The position numbers and the translations under genes were made by a program. A stretch of DNA of 49,404 nucleotides from Akkermansiaceae bacterium (GTDB lineage Bacteria; Verrucomicrobiota; Verrucomicrobiia; Verrucomicrobiales; Akkermansiaceae). Below the pieces are notes generated by a model. That model was not told where the DNA came from. It saw only the letters and a program-made list of their open reading frames with translations, and ran no database searches. Of the stretch, positions 8,153 to 16,567 are shown in pieces. The first letter of the stretch is position 1; each line of letters opens with the position of its first letter. The stretch lies in contig JAPKCM010000036.1 of assembly GCA_028822935.1 (NCBI GenBank), positions 1 to 49,404 on the forward strand, written 5' to 3'.

Positions 8153-8883
8153 GAAACAAGGTCACCACAGTGCGGACAATCGGGATCGCGCAAGAGCTTC
8201 ACCTTTTTCAGTCGCATCGCGACAGTATCGACATGAATCAAATGATCCAGAGCAGGTTTGGCAAAATTCGTCACTAACTTGATCCCCTCCAATACCGCGA
8301 TCTGCGCCACCATGGCAGATACCGCCCCGATCACCGGAAAACGGCGCTTCCAATATGCCGGAGGTTCTTTAACGAGACAGGCCAGACAGGTCGATTCGCC
8401 AGGCCTCACCGCCAAGACATGTCCTTCCATCGAACACATTGCTCCGTCCACAAAGAATTTCCGCTGCCGCATAGCCTCACGATTCATCAAGAGGCGTTCC
8501 TCAAACAAAGGGGCACACGAAAAGACAAGATCAGCTTTTCCCACGAGATCCGCGACATTCTCCTCCGAGATATTCTCACCCACTGACTCGATTTCGAGGT
8601 CCGAATTAAATCTGCGTAAAGTCTCCGCCGCCTGAACATGACGCAACTCACCAAGCCCCGCATGGGTCATGAGAATCTGCCGATTCAAATCATCAGGCCG
8701 TAATTCCCCTCCATGAGCCAAAATAATTCGTCCCACTCCCGCAGCCGCAAGAGAGAGCGCCAGCGGCCCGCCCAAACCACCAACCCGCGAAACCATTGCC
8801 GTGCACTGACGAAGTTTTTCCTGGGCCGCCTTTCCAAATCCCGGGACGTCCTCCTGCCAAGTGTAGTAATCTTCGTAATTCAT
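8149..8883 (-). CDS. ThiF/MoeB/HesA-family protein with altered adenylation motif
   Basis: E1-like family protein (244 residues). Such proteins adenylate the C-terminus of ubiquitin-like sulfur carriers (ThiS, MoaD) or small peptides. Visible features are SRVGGLGGP at 32-40, DDLNRQIL at 64-71, the crossover segment VFSCAPLFEER, and two CxxC pairs (C166/C169 and C236/C239) that form the structural zinc site. Two positions are unusual. The first Gly of the GxGGxG loop is Arg33, and the normal DxD after strand 2 appears to be replaced by HGG (57-59). The protein may therefore bind nucleotide poorly or differently. No ThiS/MoaD-like gene is nearby. It overlaps both neighbours by 4 nt (ATGA), so it is made together with the transporter subunits. 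Confidence 0.88.
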   Translation of the reverse strand: MNYEDYYTWQEDVPGFGKAAQEKLRQCTAMVSRVGGLGGPLALSLAAAGVGRIILAHGGELRPDDLNRQILMTHAGLGELRHVQAAETLRRFNSDLEIESVGENISEENVADLVGKADLVFSCAPLFEERLLMNREAMRQRKFFVDGAMCSMEGHVLAVRPGESTCLACLVKEPPAYWKRRFPVIGAVSAMVAQIAVLEGIKLVTNFAKPALDHLIHVDTVAMRLKKVKLLRDPDCPHCGDLVS

Positions 8884-9545
8884 CCCTGCAGAATTCCCTT
8901 TTCGAGAGTGAGCACCCGATCGGCCATTTTTATGACTTGCGGATCGTGGGTCACCACTAGAGCAGCACCTCCATCACTGACATATTTCTTCAATCCCGCC
9001 AGCACCAAATCCGTGCTTCCCTGATCAAGATTCCCAGTTGGTTCATCAGCCAGCAAAAGCTTGGGATTTGCCACCAAGGCCCGGGCGAGACCTACTCGCT
9101 GCTGTTCACCCGCACTGAGTTTTTTGGGAACATGACTTCGACGATCCCCAAGCCCCAATTCCTCGATCAACTCGCGCGCCCGGTCCGGGCTACCACCTCC
9201 CGCGAGAATGTTAGCTTCGATATCCAAATACGAAAGAAGCCGGGCATCCTGAAAAACCATCCCAATTCCCCGGCCCCGAAGAAGCGTGCGCTCACTACTT
9301 GAAAGTCCATAAGGATCAATCCCGGCAAGCTCAACGATCCCACTATCCGGAGGAAGAAGACCCGCAACCATATAGAGCAAAGTCGATTTACCGGCTCCAC
9401 TGGAACCGCAGAGAACCACAATTTCTCCGACCTCTACCGACAATGAAATCTTATCCAAGGCTACGACCTCCCCAAAGGATTTGGAGAAGTCCTGAACAGT
9501 GAGCACAGTTTTTTCTCCAGATATTACCGTTCCTTCATTACGCAT
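8880..9545 (-). CDS. ABC transporter ATP-binding protein, LolD/MacB-type
   Basis: A 221-residue ATPase of the LolD/FtsE/MacB subgroup. It has Walker [12 protein letters not shown]-loop [16 protein letters not shown], signature [15 protein letters not shown] (Ala in place of the usual first Gly of LSGGE), Walker [15 protein letters not shown] and switch His in VVTHD. Proteins with ADEPTGNLD normally pair with FtsX-type permeases, and the only such permease here is at 3820-5031 on the other strand. It is the first gene of the five-gene operon and overlaps the ThiF-like gene by 4 nt. The next gene upstream is divergent and carries the second lipoprotein paralog. Confidence 0.9.
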   Translation of the reverse strand: MRNEGTVISGEKTVLTVQDFSKSFGEVVALDKISLSVEVGEIVVLCGSSGAGKSTLLYMVAGLLPPDSGIVELAGIDPYGLSSSERTLLRGRGIGMVFQDARLLSYLDIEANILAGGGSPDRARELIEELGLGDRRSHVPKKLSAGEQQRVGLARALVANPKLLLADEPTGNLDQGSTDLVLAGLKKYVSDGGAALVVTHDPQVIKMADRVLTLEKGILQG

Positions 9546-9649
9546 GACCTCATTTCACTAATCCCAATCGTCCTCCACCCCAAGGCAAATCCTTGCAAAC
9601 CAGCCTTATCATCATTCAACTCTGATTCATTATCCATCGAACTAGCGGC

Positions 9650-9727
9650 CCAAAAATCCCAGCCGCCCCCCTTTCTCCCCTCTCCAGCCCCTTCAACAAC
9701 GCCCTCAAGCGATCAACCCACCTACCA
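9650..9727 (+). repeat. Dispersed intergenic repeat, copy 1
   Basis: Copy 1 of a repeat of about 75 bp seen five times in this window, always readable in the same direction on the plus strand. It opens with AACTAGCG, then a pyrimidine tract (CCCCCCTTTCTCCCCTCTCC), then CCCCTTCAACAACGCCCTCAAGC and GATCAACCCACC. It lies between the divergent LolD-like ATPase and lipoprotein genes. The remaining intergenic bases (9546-9649 and 9728-9852) show no clear hairpin; promoters for both directions must lie here but I could not pick boxes with confidence. Confidence 0.6.
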
Positions 9728-9852
9728 GTGACGATGGACGCGGTCGTGATTGATTCTCAGACGGCCCAAAGGTGCGGAGAGCGATCTAATGCGAGCTTTT
9801 CAAGCGGTTCTCAAGATGCCAAAGTTAGCTTGTGATGTACTTGATAGAGCGA

Positions 9853-10962
9853 ATGAGATTCCACCGCGCGGGTTTAATTAGTTTCATTTTTGTGGGAATT
9901 TTGGCTGCCGGGCTTGCTTGTCAGGTGCCGGTTTTCCGCTTTGCATTGGAACGTTGGGAAGCGGACTCTTATACCATTGTCATCGTCCCCGGAGCGGGAG
10001 GGAAATTCTCTGCCGCGGAGGAGGAGGTCACCGCGTTTTTGCAGTCGAAAGGAAGCACGGATTCGGCGACCGCAAATCTGAATGTTCGGATCGATCCCGA
10101 GAATGTTGGCGAGGGCGTTGGAGCGACATTGCGGCTTATCTACCCATCTAAATTGGCTGGGTCTGATGTTCCCGCGATCTGGTCTGGAACCTTGATCATG
10201 AAGAACGCGAGGGCGCTGGTCGATTCTCCCGCGCGGCGCAAGATCGTGACCCGACTTCTCAACGGGGAGTCCGCGACTTGGGTGCTGATCGAGTCCGGAG
10301 ACAAGGGGAAGGATGATAACGCGGCCTCAGAAATCGAGGAAGCCTTTCTCAAAGCCAAGAGCGAATTGAAGATTCCCGATGGGGTGCTGACCGTCGAAGA
10401 GGCACAGGAGGTTTCGCAGGCGGTTGGCCGCGATCAGGACGATGTTCTCCGTTCCAAAATCCCGCTGAGGATTGATTTCTCTCTCATCCGAATTTCGCGG
10501 GACGATCCGGCGGAGGCGATTTTCCGGGAGATGTTGTTGCACATGGAGGACGATCTGGGGGAGTTCACAGACGAACCGATGGTTTTCCCGGTCTTCGGTC
10601 GTGGGCGTGCCCTGGAGCCGCTCATCGGTCGTGGAATCAATCTTGAAAACGTGTTCGAGCATACCTCCTACTTTTGCGGAGCCTGTTCTTGTGAGATTAA
10701 GAACCAGAACCCGGGAGTCGATCTGCTGATCGCCGCAGACTGGAAAGCGGCCATCGCGGGGAGTGAAGTTATCGTAGAGAAATCCCTACCTCCGCTGTTA
10801 GGGATTGGAGCGTTGACCGATGGGAGTGTCACCCAAGAAGGGGCTGCGGCGGCCATCGAATCCGGCCCCGGATTTTCATTCCTTGGGCCGTGGGTGGTGG
10901 CTGGTGGTGGCATCCTGTTGGCACTGGGGCTAGGGAGTATCTTGATTCTGAAGAAAAACTAG
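9853..10962 (+). CDS. Second lipoprotein of the CQVPVFRxALERW / CGACSC family
   Basis: Function unknown; paralog of the protein at 2759-3814. The signal peptide ends in a lipobox at Cys23 (LAAGLAC), immediately followed by QVPVFRFALERWEADSY. Further shared blocks are DDVLRSKIPLRIDFSLIR, VFPVFGRGRALEPLIGRG, the cluster C275-G-A-C278-S-C280 and NPGVDLLIAADW. A C-terminal hydrophobic helix (about 342-366) is followed by LKKN. I chose the ATG at 9853 because AGAG lies just upstream and the resulting signal peptide is well formed; GTG 9832 and ATG 9835 are in-frame alternatives. It is followed after 12 nt by the large propeller gene, so the two probably form an operon. Confidence 0.83.
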   Translation: MRFHRAGLISFIFVGILAAGLACQVPVFRFALERWEADSYTIVIVPGAGGKFSAAEEEVTAFLQSKGSTDSATANLNVRIDPENVGEGVGATLRLIYPSKLAGSDVPAIWSGTLIMKNARALVDSPARRKIVTRLLNGESATWVLIESGDKGKDDNAASEIEEAFLKAKSELKIPDGVLTVEEAQEVSQAVGRDQDDVLRSKIPLRIDFSLIRISRDDPAEAIFREMLLHMEDDLGEFTDEPMVFPVFGRGRALEPLIGRGINLENVFEHTSYFCGACSCEIKNQNPGVDLLIAADWKAAIAGSEVIVEKSLPPLLGIGALTDGSVTQEGAAAAIESGPGFSFLGPWVVAGGGILLALGLGSILILKKN

Positions 10963-10974
10963 CAACGAAAACTG

Positions 10975-13809
10975 ATGAAAAAGAAAGGGATCAAATTTAT
11001 GGCAATGAAGGCATTCTTGATGGGCGCGACTGCGGCCTGGTTTTTCTCCGGAGTGGCTGCCGCTGACGACTGGCCGATGTGGCGACACGATACGGGGCGC
11101 ACGTCAGATTCAACCGAAGCGCTTGCAGAGAATTTAAGTTTGCGGTGGTCACGCGAGTTGCCGCGTCTGACGCCGGCCTACCGCGACAACCGCTTGCAGT
11201 TCGATGCTGGCTACGAACCGATCGTGCTTGGGAAACGACTCTTTGTGGGGTCGTCACTGGACGATAGCGTGACTGCCTTCGATACCGAAACCGGCGGGCA
11301 GCTCTGGAAGTTTTTCACCAACGGTCCGGTGAGGTTTGCCCCGGTCGGGGGGGAAGGAAGAATCATTTTCGGCTCCGACGACGGATGCCTCTACTGTGTG
11401 AGCGCGGCGGACGGATCGCTGGTCTGGAAGAAGCGTGCAGTGCCATCGGAGCGAAAAGTGCTTGGAAATGGCCGCTTGATTTCAGTGTGGCCGATCCGGG
11501 GAGGGGCGGTTCTAAAAGATGCCCGGGTCTATTTTGCGGCAGGCGTCTGGCCGCTGGAGGGCACTTTTGTTTTCTGTCTGGATGCGGCAACGGGAGAGAC
11601 GATTTGGCGGAACGACCGCTCATCTTACCGCTACGGAATCCATCCCCACAATGCCAAGGCGTTCGGAGGACTGGCGCCGCAGGGTTACCTTTTGATCGAC
11701 GATGAGAGCGGGCATCTGATCGTCCCGAGTAGTCAGGCTTACCCGGCCGAGTTTGATTTAAAAACGGGTAAATTGAAGGCCTTCGAACTTCCTTCGCCGG
11801 GGCGACTTCCAGGGGGCTGGTTCGCATCGACGCCGTCCGAGCTCGAACGGCAGAAACTGAAGCGGCGTGGCCTGATCTTCGACAAGGCAGTTAACTACCG
11901 GGTTCACGAGGACAAACCGCATTTCAAGGGAGTCGAAGGAGTTCGGGGCAAGATTACCGTGGCGGGGCATGAGATAAAATTCAGTGATGGATATCCTGGC
12001 GTGACGGATCCAATCCACTCAATGGTGGTCGCGGACGGGAAGCTATTCGTTGTCACGGAAGCGGGGGGATTGAGCTGTTTTGGGACGGGATCGGCCGAAC
12101 CTACCAAACATGGGGCAGAAAAAGTGAGGCGCGCCAAAACTCTGAAGCCAAGCGTGTTCGCGAAACTGGATCAGAAACACGGATACGCGCTTCTGCTAGG
12201 AACCGGAGATGATTCAGAATTGATCGAATCGCTCTTGGCGGAGACCGACTTTCACGTAATCGCAATCGACTCGCGAACGGAGAGCGTTCGCACGTTACGG
12301 GAGAAGAACTGGACCAATGCCTCCACGAATGAGCGGCTCGCGGTCATCGAAGACGAACCCGCTGGTATCGAGCTACCACCGTATTTCGCAGGATTGATCG
12401 TGCTCAGTGAGTCGGTCACACTCAAGCCTTCCGAGTTGCAACGAGTCTATGAATCGCTGCGCCCGTTTGGTGGCAAGCTGATGGCGCAATCGGGCAAGCA
12501 GCTTCCGGAGGAGGTCGAACTCGAGGGCGCGAAGCGCTCCGAGACCGAATCCGGTTGGACCGTGATTACGCGTGAGGGAGAACTGACCGGCTCGGCCAAC
12601 TACGAAGGTGACTGGGCTGAAAGCCGGGACGAGAGAGTGCGCGGTCCCCTGGGAGTGCTGTGGTTCGATGACTCCCTGAGCCATTTCAAGCGTTCGCCGC
12701 AACCGAAATTCATCAACGGCGTGATGATCTCGACGCCGAAGGATTGGACTGATGAAACGACTCGCGAGGGAAAGGTTGATTACCGCCTACTCCCACCGGT
12801 TTTTTCTGATGTTTACACGGGAAGGATCCTGACTGGGAAAGAAGCTCCCGGGTTGAGATCTTCGTATTCAAAGGTTGATCTCGAAACAGTCCAACCGAGT
12901 CAGTACCGCCCTCCGGGACAGAAGAACGACTGGAAACCGAAAGCACCGCAGGCGGGTGAGCGGACGAACCCCATGACCTTGGAGACCGAGCCACGAGTTT
13001 TCCCAAAGAGCTATGGGTGTGACGGCGGTTTGGACTACGGGCTGCACTACACGATGCGATCGGGAACGCCGGCCTTCTACGACAAGCAAATCGAAAGTGG
13101 CACGATCAATATCAGCGGACCACGTTCCGGCTGTACCAACAGCATCATTCCGGCGAACGGGCTGCTGAACCTCCCTTACTTTTACGATGGCTGCACCTGT
13201 AGCTACCCCTTGCCGATGGCGGTGGCTCTCGTGAGTATGCCCCCCGAGTTCGAGCAGTGGGCTTCGTGGGGAATAGTGCCGATTGAGCAGACGCGTGGGA
13301 AGATTCAAGTGCTGGGGATCAACCTTGGAGCGCCGGGTGACCGGGTGACCGAGGACGGCATGATGTGGCTCGACCAGCCGGGGGTGGGTGGGCCGTCTCC
13401 AGAGATCGATTTTGTAACCGATCCTCCCTTGGCGGATCTGGAAACCTTTTATCGGCATTCGCTTTTCTTGGAAGGCGGAGAAGGCTGGCCTTGGGTTGCC
13501 GGGTCGGGTGTGCGGAGCATCCGTTCGGCGACGCTCGGGGGGATCAAGTCGGGGAGCTATCGGGTGCGGCTCGTTTTTTGTGAACCCGAGGAGCAGGACG
13601 GATCCTCCGTTTTTGCGGTCGCCGTCAATGGAAAGAAGGTCGCTGGCGGCCTGGATATTGTGAAGGAGGCCGGGGGTGTCCTGAAAGGATATCTCCTAGA
13701 AATTTCCTCTGTGGATGTCGAAGACGATGGAAAATTACAAATCGACCTTCGTCCCGAGGCTGGTGAGACGGTTCTGTCAGGAATTGAGCTACGGCGTGTT
13801 GGCGATTGA
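10975..13809 (+). CDS. PQQ-type beta-propeller protein with methyltransferase-like insert and C-terminal malectin-like domain
   Basis: Secreted 944-residue protein. The signal peptide ends near VAAADDW, and the mature part starts WPMWRHDTGRTSD, as in propeller proteins common in Planctomycetes and Verrucomicrobiota. Propeller blades show the usual pattern (TAFDTETGGQLWKFFTNGPV; CVSAADGSLVWKKR; CLDAATGETIWRND). Residues about 400-520 resemble a degenerate Rossmann methyltransferase (YALLLGTGDDSELIE, HVIAIDSRTESV, AGLIVLSESV). The blade region resumes and includes GPRSGCTNSIIPANG with CTCSYPLP. The last about 110 residues (RVRLVFCEPEEQDG onward) look like a malectin/CBM-type beta-sandwich. A second ATG at 10999, preceded by AAAGGGA, is an equally good start. 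Substrate and role unknown. Confidence 0.82.
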   Translation: MKKKGIKFMAMKAFLMGATAAWFFSGVAAADDWPMWRHDTGRTSDSTEALAENLSLRWSRELPRLTPAYRDNRLQFDAGYEPIVLGKRLFVGSSLDDSVTAFDTETGGQLWKFFTNGPVRFAPVGGEGRIIFGSDDGCLYCVSAADGSLVWKKRAVPSERKVLGNGRLISVWPIRGGAVLKDARVYFAAGVWPLEGTFVFCLDAATGETIWRNDRSSYRYGIHPHNAKAFGGLAPQGYLLIDDESGHLIVPSSQAYPAEFDLKTGKLKAFELPSPGRLPGGWFASTPSELERQKLKRRGLIFDKAVNYRVHEDKPHFKGVEGVRGKITVAGHEIKFSDGYPGVTDPIHSMVVADGKLFVVTEAGGLSCFGTGSAEPTKHGAEKVRRAKTLKPSVFAKLDQKHGYALLLGTGDDSELIESLLAETDFHVIAIDSRTESVRTLREKNWTNASTNERLAVIEDEPAGIELPPYFAGLIVLSESVTLKPSELQRVYESLRPFGGKLMAQSGKQLPEEVELEGAKRSETESGWTVITREGELTGSANYEGDWAESRDERVRGPLGVLWFDDSLSHFKRSPQPKFINGVMISTPKDWTDETTREGKVDYRLLPPVFSDVYTGRILTGKEAPGLRSSYSKVDLETVQPSQYRPPGQKNDWKPKAPQAGERTNPMTLETEPRVFPKSYGCDGGLDYGLHYTMRSGTPAFYDKQIESGTINISGPRSGCTNSIIPANGLLNLPYFYDGCTCSYPLPMAVALVSMPPEFEQWASWGIVPIEQTRGKIQVLGINLGAPGDRVTEDGMMWLDQPGVGGPSPEIDFVTDPPLADLETFYRHSLFLEGGEGWPWVAGSGVRSIRSATLGGIKSGSYRVRLVFCEPEEQDGSSVFAVAVNGKKVAGGLDIVKEAGGVLKGYLLEISSVDVEDDGKLQIDLRPEAGETVLSGIELRRVGD

Positions 13810-13819
13810 GAGGGGCCCA

Positions 13820-13837
13820 GTGGTCCATATTGACCAC
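13820..13837 (+). other. Small perfect inverted repeat downstream of the propeller gene
   Basis: GTGGTC and GACCAC, separated by six bases (CATATT), form a short hairpin 10 nt after the propeller stop. A second one (CTCGGA/TCCGAG, 13874-13893) follows. Neither has a T-run, so they may end or protect the transcript but are not classical terminators. Confidence 0.3.
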
Positions 13838-13929
13838 GAACCCCATCCTGCCTACGATTCCGCCTGCAAATTCCTCGGAGTGGTAATTCCGAGTGGTGCT
13901 TGTCCGAAGGCCAGCCTACCCTTCTCGCT

Positions 13930-14892
13930 ATGATACACCCACGCCTATCCGGGATCCTTATTCTCCCAATATTCGCGCAGCTCGCCGCCGCCGACGGGTG
14001 GGTGGCTTACAACGATTGCGTCGACACCACGCCCGAATCGACTCCGGCGAATGCCACGAGTTTCGGGCTCGGGCGATCCTACTTCGGAGACGGAAGTTCG
14101 GGGAATCTCATCGATTTCGACTCGGGTGCCGACACGGGCGTGACGGTGACTTTCAAGGAGAATTTTTCCACCGGGAATTCAATCAACTGGGCGCAGGATT
14201 TCGCCGATTACACGCCGGGAACCGATGCGGCCGAAATTTTCGAGGGGAAACTGAATCTCACCGGCAACATGTCCTACAACGACGCGCCCGACTGGTCGAT
14301 GGATCTCACAATTAGCAATCTCGATCCCAACGTCTCTTATACCTTCGCGGCCACCGTGCATCGCAACGGCGGCGCGGATTATGCAAGACGCGTCACAAAC
14401 TGGACCCTCAACGGCGCGGAATCGGCGACCTATGCCTGCTCGACCGGAGCGCACAAGATCAGTGAGACCAGCGCCGAGTTCAGCACCGGAGACAACGTCG
14501 CCGGACTGGTCGCCCGATGGACGGACGTCCGCGCTGGAGCCGACGGCACCTTATCGCTTCGCACGGCCCACGGCATTGGCAGCGCGACTGGCGGGATCGC
14601 CGGAGCCGACGACTACCGAGGCTATGCCGGCGGATTATTTATGCTCATCGCGCAGCCGCAGGATACGCCCTTCATCATCACTTCGATCGTCTATGACGAG
14701 GAGTTGAAATCGGCGACAATTACCTGGCCAACTCGTTTCGGGCAGACTTACGCGATCGAGGCCTCAGATGATCTCGTGAGCTGGGACGAACTAGAAGACA
14801 ATCCGATGATCATCGGCAACACCGGTAGTTTTACGGAAAGCGATATTGAGGCGCCCGACGGTCGGCGCTTCTACCGCGTGCGAGTTCTCTAG
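13930..14892 (+). CDS. Secreted hypothetical protein with verrucomicrobial C-terminal domain
   Basis: No function recognised. The start MIHPRLSGILILPIF gives a signal peptide cleaved near AAADG; ten in-frame codons further upstream are not signal-like. The body (residues about 25-235) is a beta-rich domain with polar repeats such as ISNLDPNVSYTFAATVHRNG, resembling secreted adhesin-like sandwich domains. The last about 80 residues (ITWPTRFGQTYAIEASDDLV, then RRFYRVRVL) match a short C-terminal module frequent in secreted proteins of this phylum and also seen at the end of the protein at 48132-49085. It is probably an exported or cell-surface protein. Confidence 0.7.
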   Translation: MIHPRLSGILILPIFAQLAAADGWVAYNDCVDTTPESTPANATSFGLGRSYFGDGSSGNLIDFDSGADTGVTVTFKENFSTGNSINWAQDFADYTPGTDAAEIFEGKLNLTGNMSYNDAPDWSMDLTISNLDPNVSYTFAATVHRNGGADYARRVTNWTLNGAESATYACSTGAHKISETSAEFSTGDNVAGLVARWTDVRAGADGTLSLRTAHGIGSATGGIAGADDYRGYAGGLFMLIAQPQDTPFIITSIVYDEELKSATITWPTRFGQTYAIEASDDLVSWDELEDNPMIIGNTGSFTESDIEAPDGRRFYRVRVL

Positions 14893-14895
14893 CCG

Positions 14896-14919
14896 AAAAG
14901 CGGGAAGGTTTCCGCCTTT
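14896..14919. terminator. Hairpin between convergent genes
   Basis: AAAAGCGGGAAGG and TTTCCGCCTTT form an imperfect stem of about 9 bp with A/T-rich flanks, located 3 nt after the plus-strand stop and 5 nt before the pepA stop on the minus strand. It could terminate both transcripts. There is no long T-run. Confidence 0.45.
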
Positions 14920-14924
14920 GAGTC

Positions 14925-16397
14925 CTATTCGTAGTTCTCAGCGATCCACTGATTGAGCAAGCGCACTCCGAACCCTGTGCCTAGGGTCGTCTCCCGTGGA
15001 TCCTTCCGGGTGTTCTTCATTGCCATTCCGGCGATATCCAGGTGCACCCAAGGGATTTCCCCCACGAATCGCTGCAGGAACTGGGCCGCCGTAATCGATC
15101 CGGCCGCACGTCCACCAATATTCTTCATGTCCGCAATCGGAGAATCGATGAGCCGGTCATACTCCGCTGCCAAGGGCATCCGCCACGTCTTTTCGGTCGA
15201 ACCCGCAGATGCTGTTGCAAAGGCATCCGCCACTTTATCCGAGTTCGAAAACAATCCGGCATGCTCGTGTCCGAGAGCGACGAGGATGGCTCCCGTCAAG
15301 GTCGCGAGATCAACCATCACTTGCGGTTTGAAATTCTCCTTGGCATACCAAAGGGCATCCGCCAGTACCAAACGCCCCTCGGCATCAGTATTCTGCACCT
15401 CGATGGTCTGTCCGGACATCGAGGTCACGATGTCACCGGGATTCTGGGCATTCCCATCCGGCATATTTTCCGCCAAGCCCACAATACCCACAACATTCGC
15501 CTTGGCCTTCCGGGTCGCGATCGCGTGCATCGCCCCTACCACTGCAGCAGAGCCCCCCATATCGCCCTTCATATCCCACATCCCCGCGCCTGGCTTGAGA
15601 GAAATCCCTCCGGTATCGAAGGTCACGCCCTTCCCGACCAAACACACCGGCTGATCAGCCTTCTTTCCGCCGTTCCATCGCATCACCACGAGCTGTGACT
15701 CCCGCCGGGATCCCTGACCCACCCCAACCAAGGCATCCATCCCCAGTTCCTTCATCTTCTTCTCGCCCAAAATTTCGACCTTCAAGCCGATCTTTTCGAA
15801 CTTCTTGATCCGCGCCGCATAGGACTTTGGATAGAGGGTATTTGCCGGCTCGTTCACCAGGTCCCGGGCCATCAGCTGACCGTCACAAACGGGACCATGA
15901 AATCCCTGATACGCGGCCCGTGCTTTCCTCGGATCATCCACGCTGACCCGCAAGGTCGTAACCGTCGTCTCACTCCGCTTGGGAAGCTTCGTGCGATATT
16001 TAAAAAAGTGATACGCGGCCAATCGAGCCCCTACGGCTGCTCGCGCGCCCTCATCCGGTGACAGTTTGAGCCCATCCAAGTGGAGAGTCAGAGTCTTCTC
16101 TCCGCTCACCCGGAGAGCCTGCATCACTTCCGCCCCGAACATTTCGGCATCAAAACTCGCGCGCTCCCCTGAGCCCTTCAGCAGCAGGCCTGCGAGTTTC
16201 GACCCTGTCGGAGCATAGACCGAAACCGACGTCCCCTTCTCTCCGCAGAAATGCCCGGCCTTCATCGCCGCTGCAAGCTGCCCCTTGGAGTGACTCGCAT
16301 AGCTCTTCGCCGCCCCAAAGAGTTTCCCTCCATCAAAGACCGGAATCCCCGCCAACCCGGCACTTGCCTTCTCACTCGCAACAAAAATGATTTTCAC
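14925..16397 (-). CDS. pepA: Leucyl aminopeptidase, M17 family
   Basis: Cytosolic metallo-aminopeptidase that removes N-terminal residues (leucine-type preference) during peptide turnover. The C-terminal catalytic domain is complete: KGVTFDTGGISLKPG with the metal-binding Lys and Asp, then MKGDMGGSAAVVGAM, and the family signature NTDAEGRLVLADAL. The C-terminal GRAAGSITAAQFLQRFVG and PWVHLDIAGMA are also typical. At 490 residues it has normal length, with the usual divergent N-terminal domain. It starts at MKIIFVASEKASA and is transcribed toward the convergent gene at 13930-14892. It appears to be a single-gene unit. Confidence 0.95.
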   Translation of the reverse strand: MKIIFVASEKASAGLAGIPVFDGGKLFGAAKSYASHSKGQLAAAMKAGHFCGEKGTSVSVYAPTGSKLAGLLLKGSGERASFDAEMFGAEVMQALRVSGEKTLTLHLDGLKLSPDEGARAAVGARLAAYHFFKYRTKLPKRSETTVTTLRVSVDDPRKARAAYQGFHGPVCDGQLMARDLVNEPANTLYPKSYAARIKKFEKIGLKVEILGEKKMKELGMDALVGVGQGSRRESQLVVMRWNGGKKADQPVCLVGKGVTFDTGGISLKPGAGMWDMKGDMGGSAAVVGAMHAIATRKAKANVVGIVGLAENMPDGNAQNPGDIVTSMSGQTIEVQNTDAEGRLVLADALWYAKENFKPQVMVDLATLTGAILVALGHEHAGLFSNSDKVADAFATASAGSTEKTWRMPLAAEYDRLIDSPIADMKNIGGRAAGSITAAQFLQRFVGEIPWVHLDIAGMAMKNTRKDPRETTLGTGFGVRLLNQWIAENYE

Positions 16398-16480
16398 GAG
16401 TCATCTGGTCTCAAATACGAAGAGGTCCTGCAATGGGGAACTCTGATACAAACAATATTTTTCGGATGCCTTGCTTATGG

Positions 16481-16567
16481 GGAACTAGCGCCCTTTCTTC
16501 CCTCTCCGGCCCCTTCAGCGACGCCCTCAAGCAGTCCACCCAAAAAGTAAATCTCTAGCAGTCGCAG
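16481..16567 (+). repeat. Dispersed intergenic repeat, copy 2
   Basis: Most complete copy of the window's repeat family: GGAACTAGCG, a pyrimidine tract, CCCCTTCAGCGACGCCCTC, AAGCAGTCCACCCAAAAAG, and CTAGCAGTC at the end. It lies upstream of pepA and abuts the HEAT-like gene remnant. In one plus-strand frame it reads LSSLSGPFSDALKQSTQKVNL then stop, and copies 1, 3 and 4 keep similar residues in that frame. Confidence 0.65.

Noticed and set aside
16251-16550. 99-codon plus-strand frame over the pepA 5' end
   Set aside because: Mostly antisense to pepA and ends in the repeat copy; no family features.
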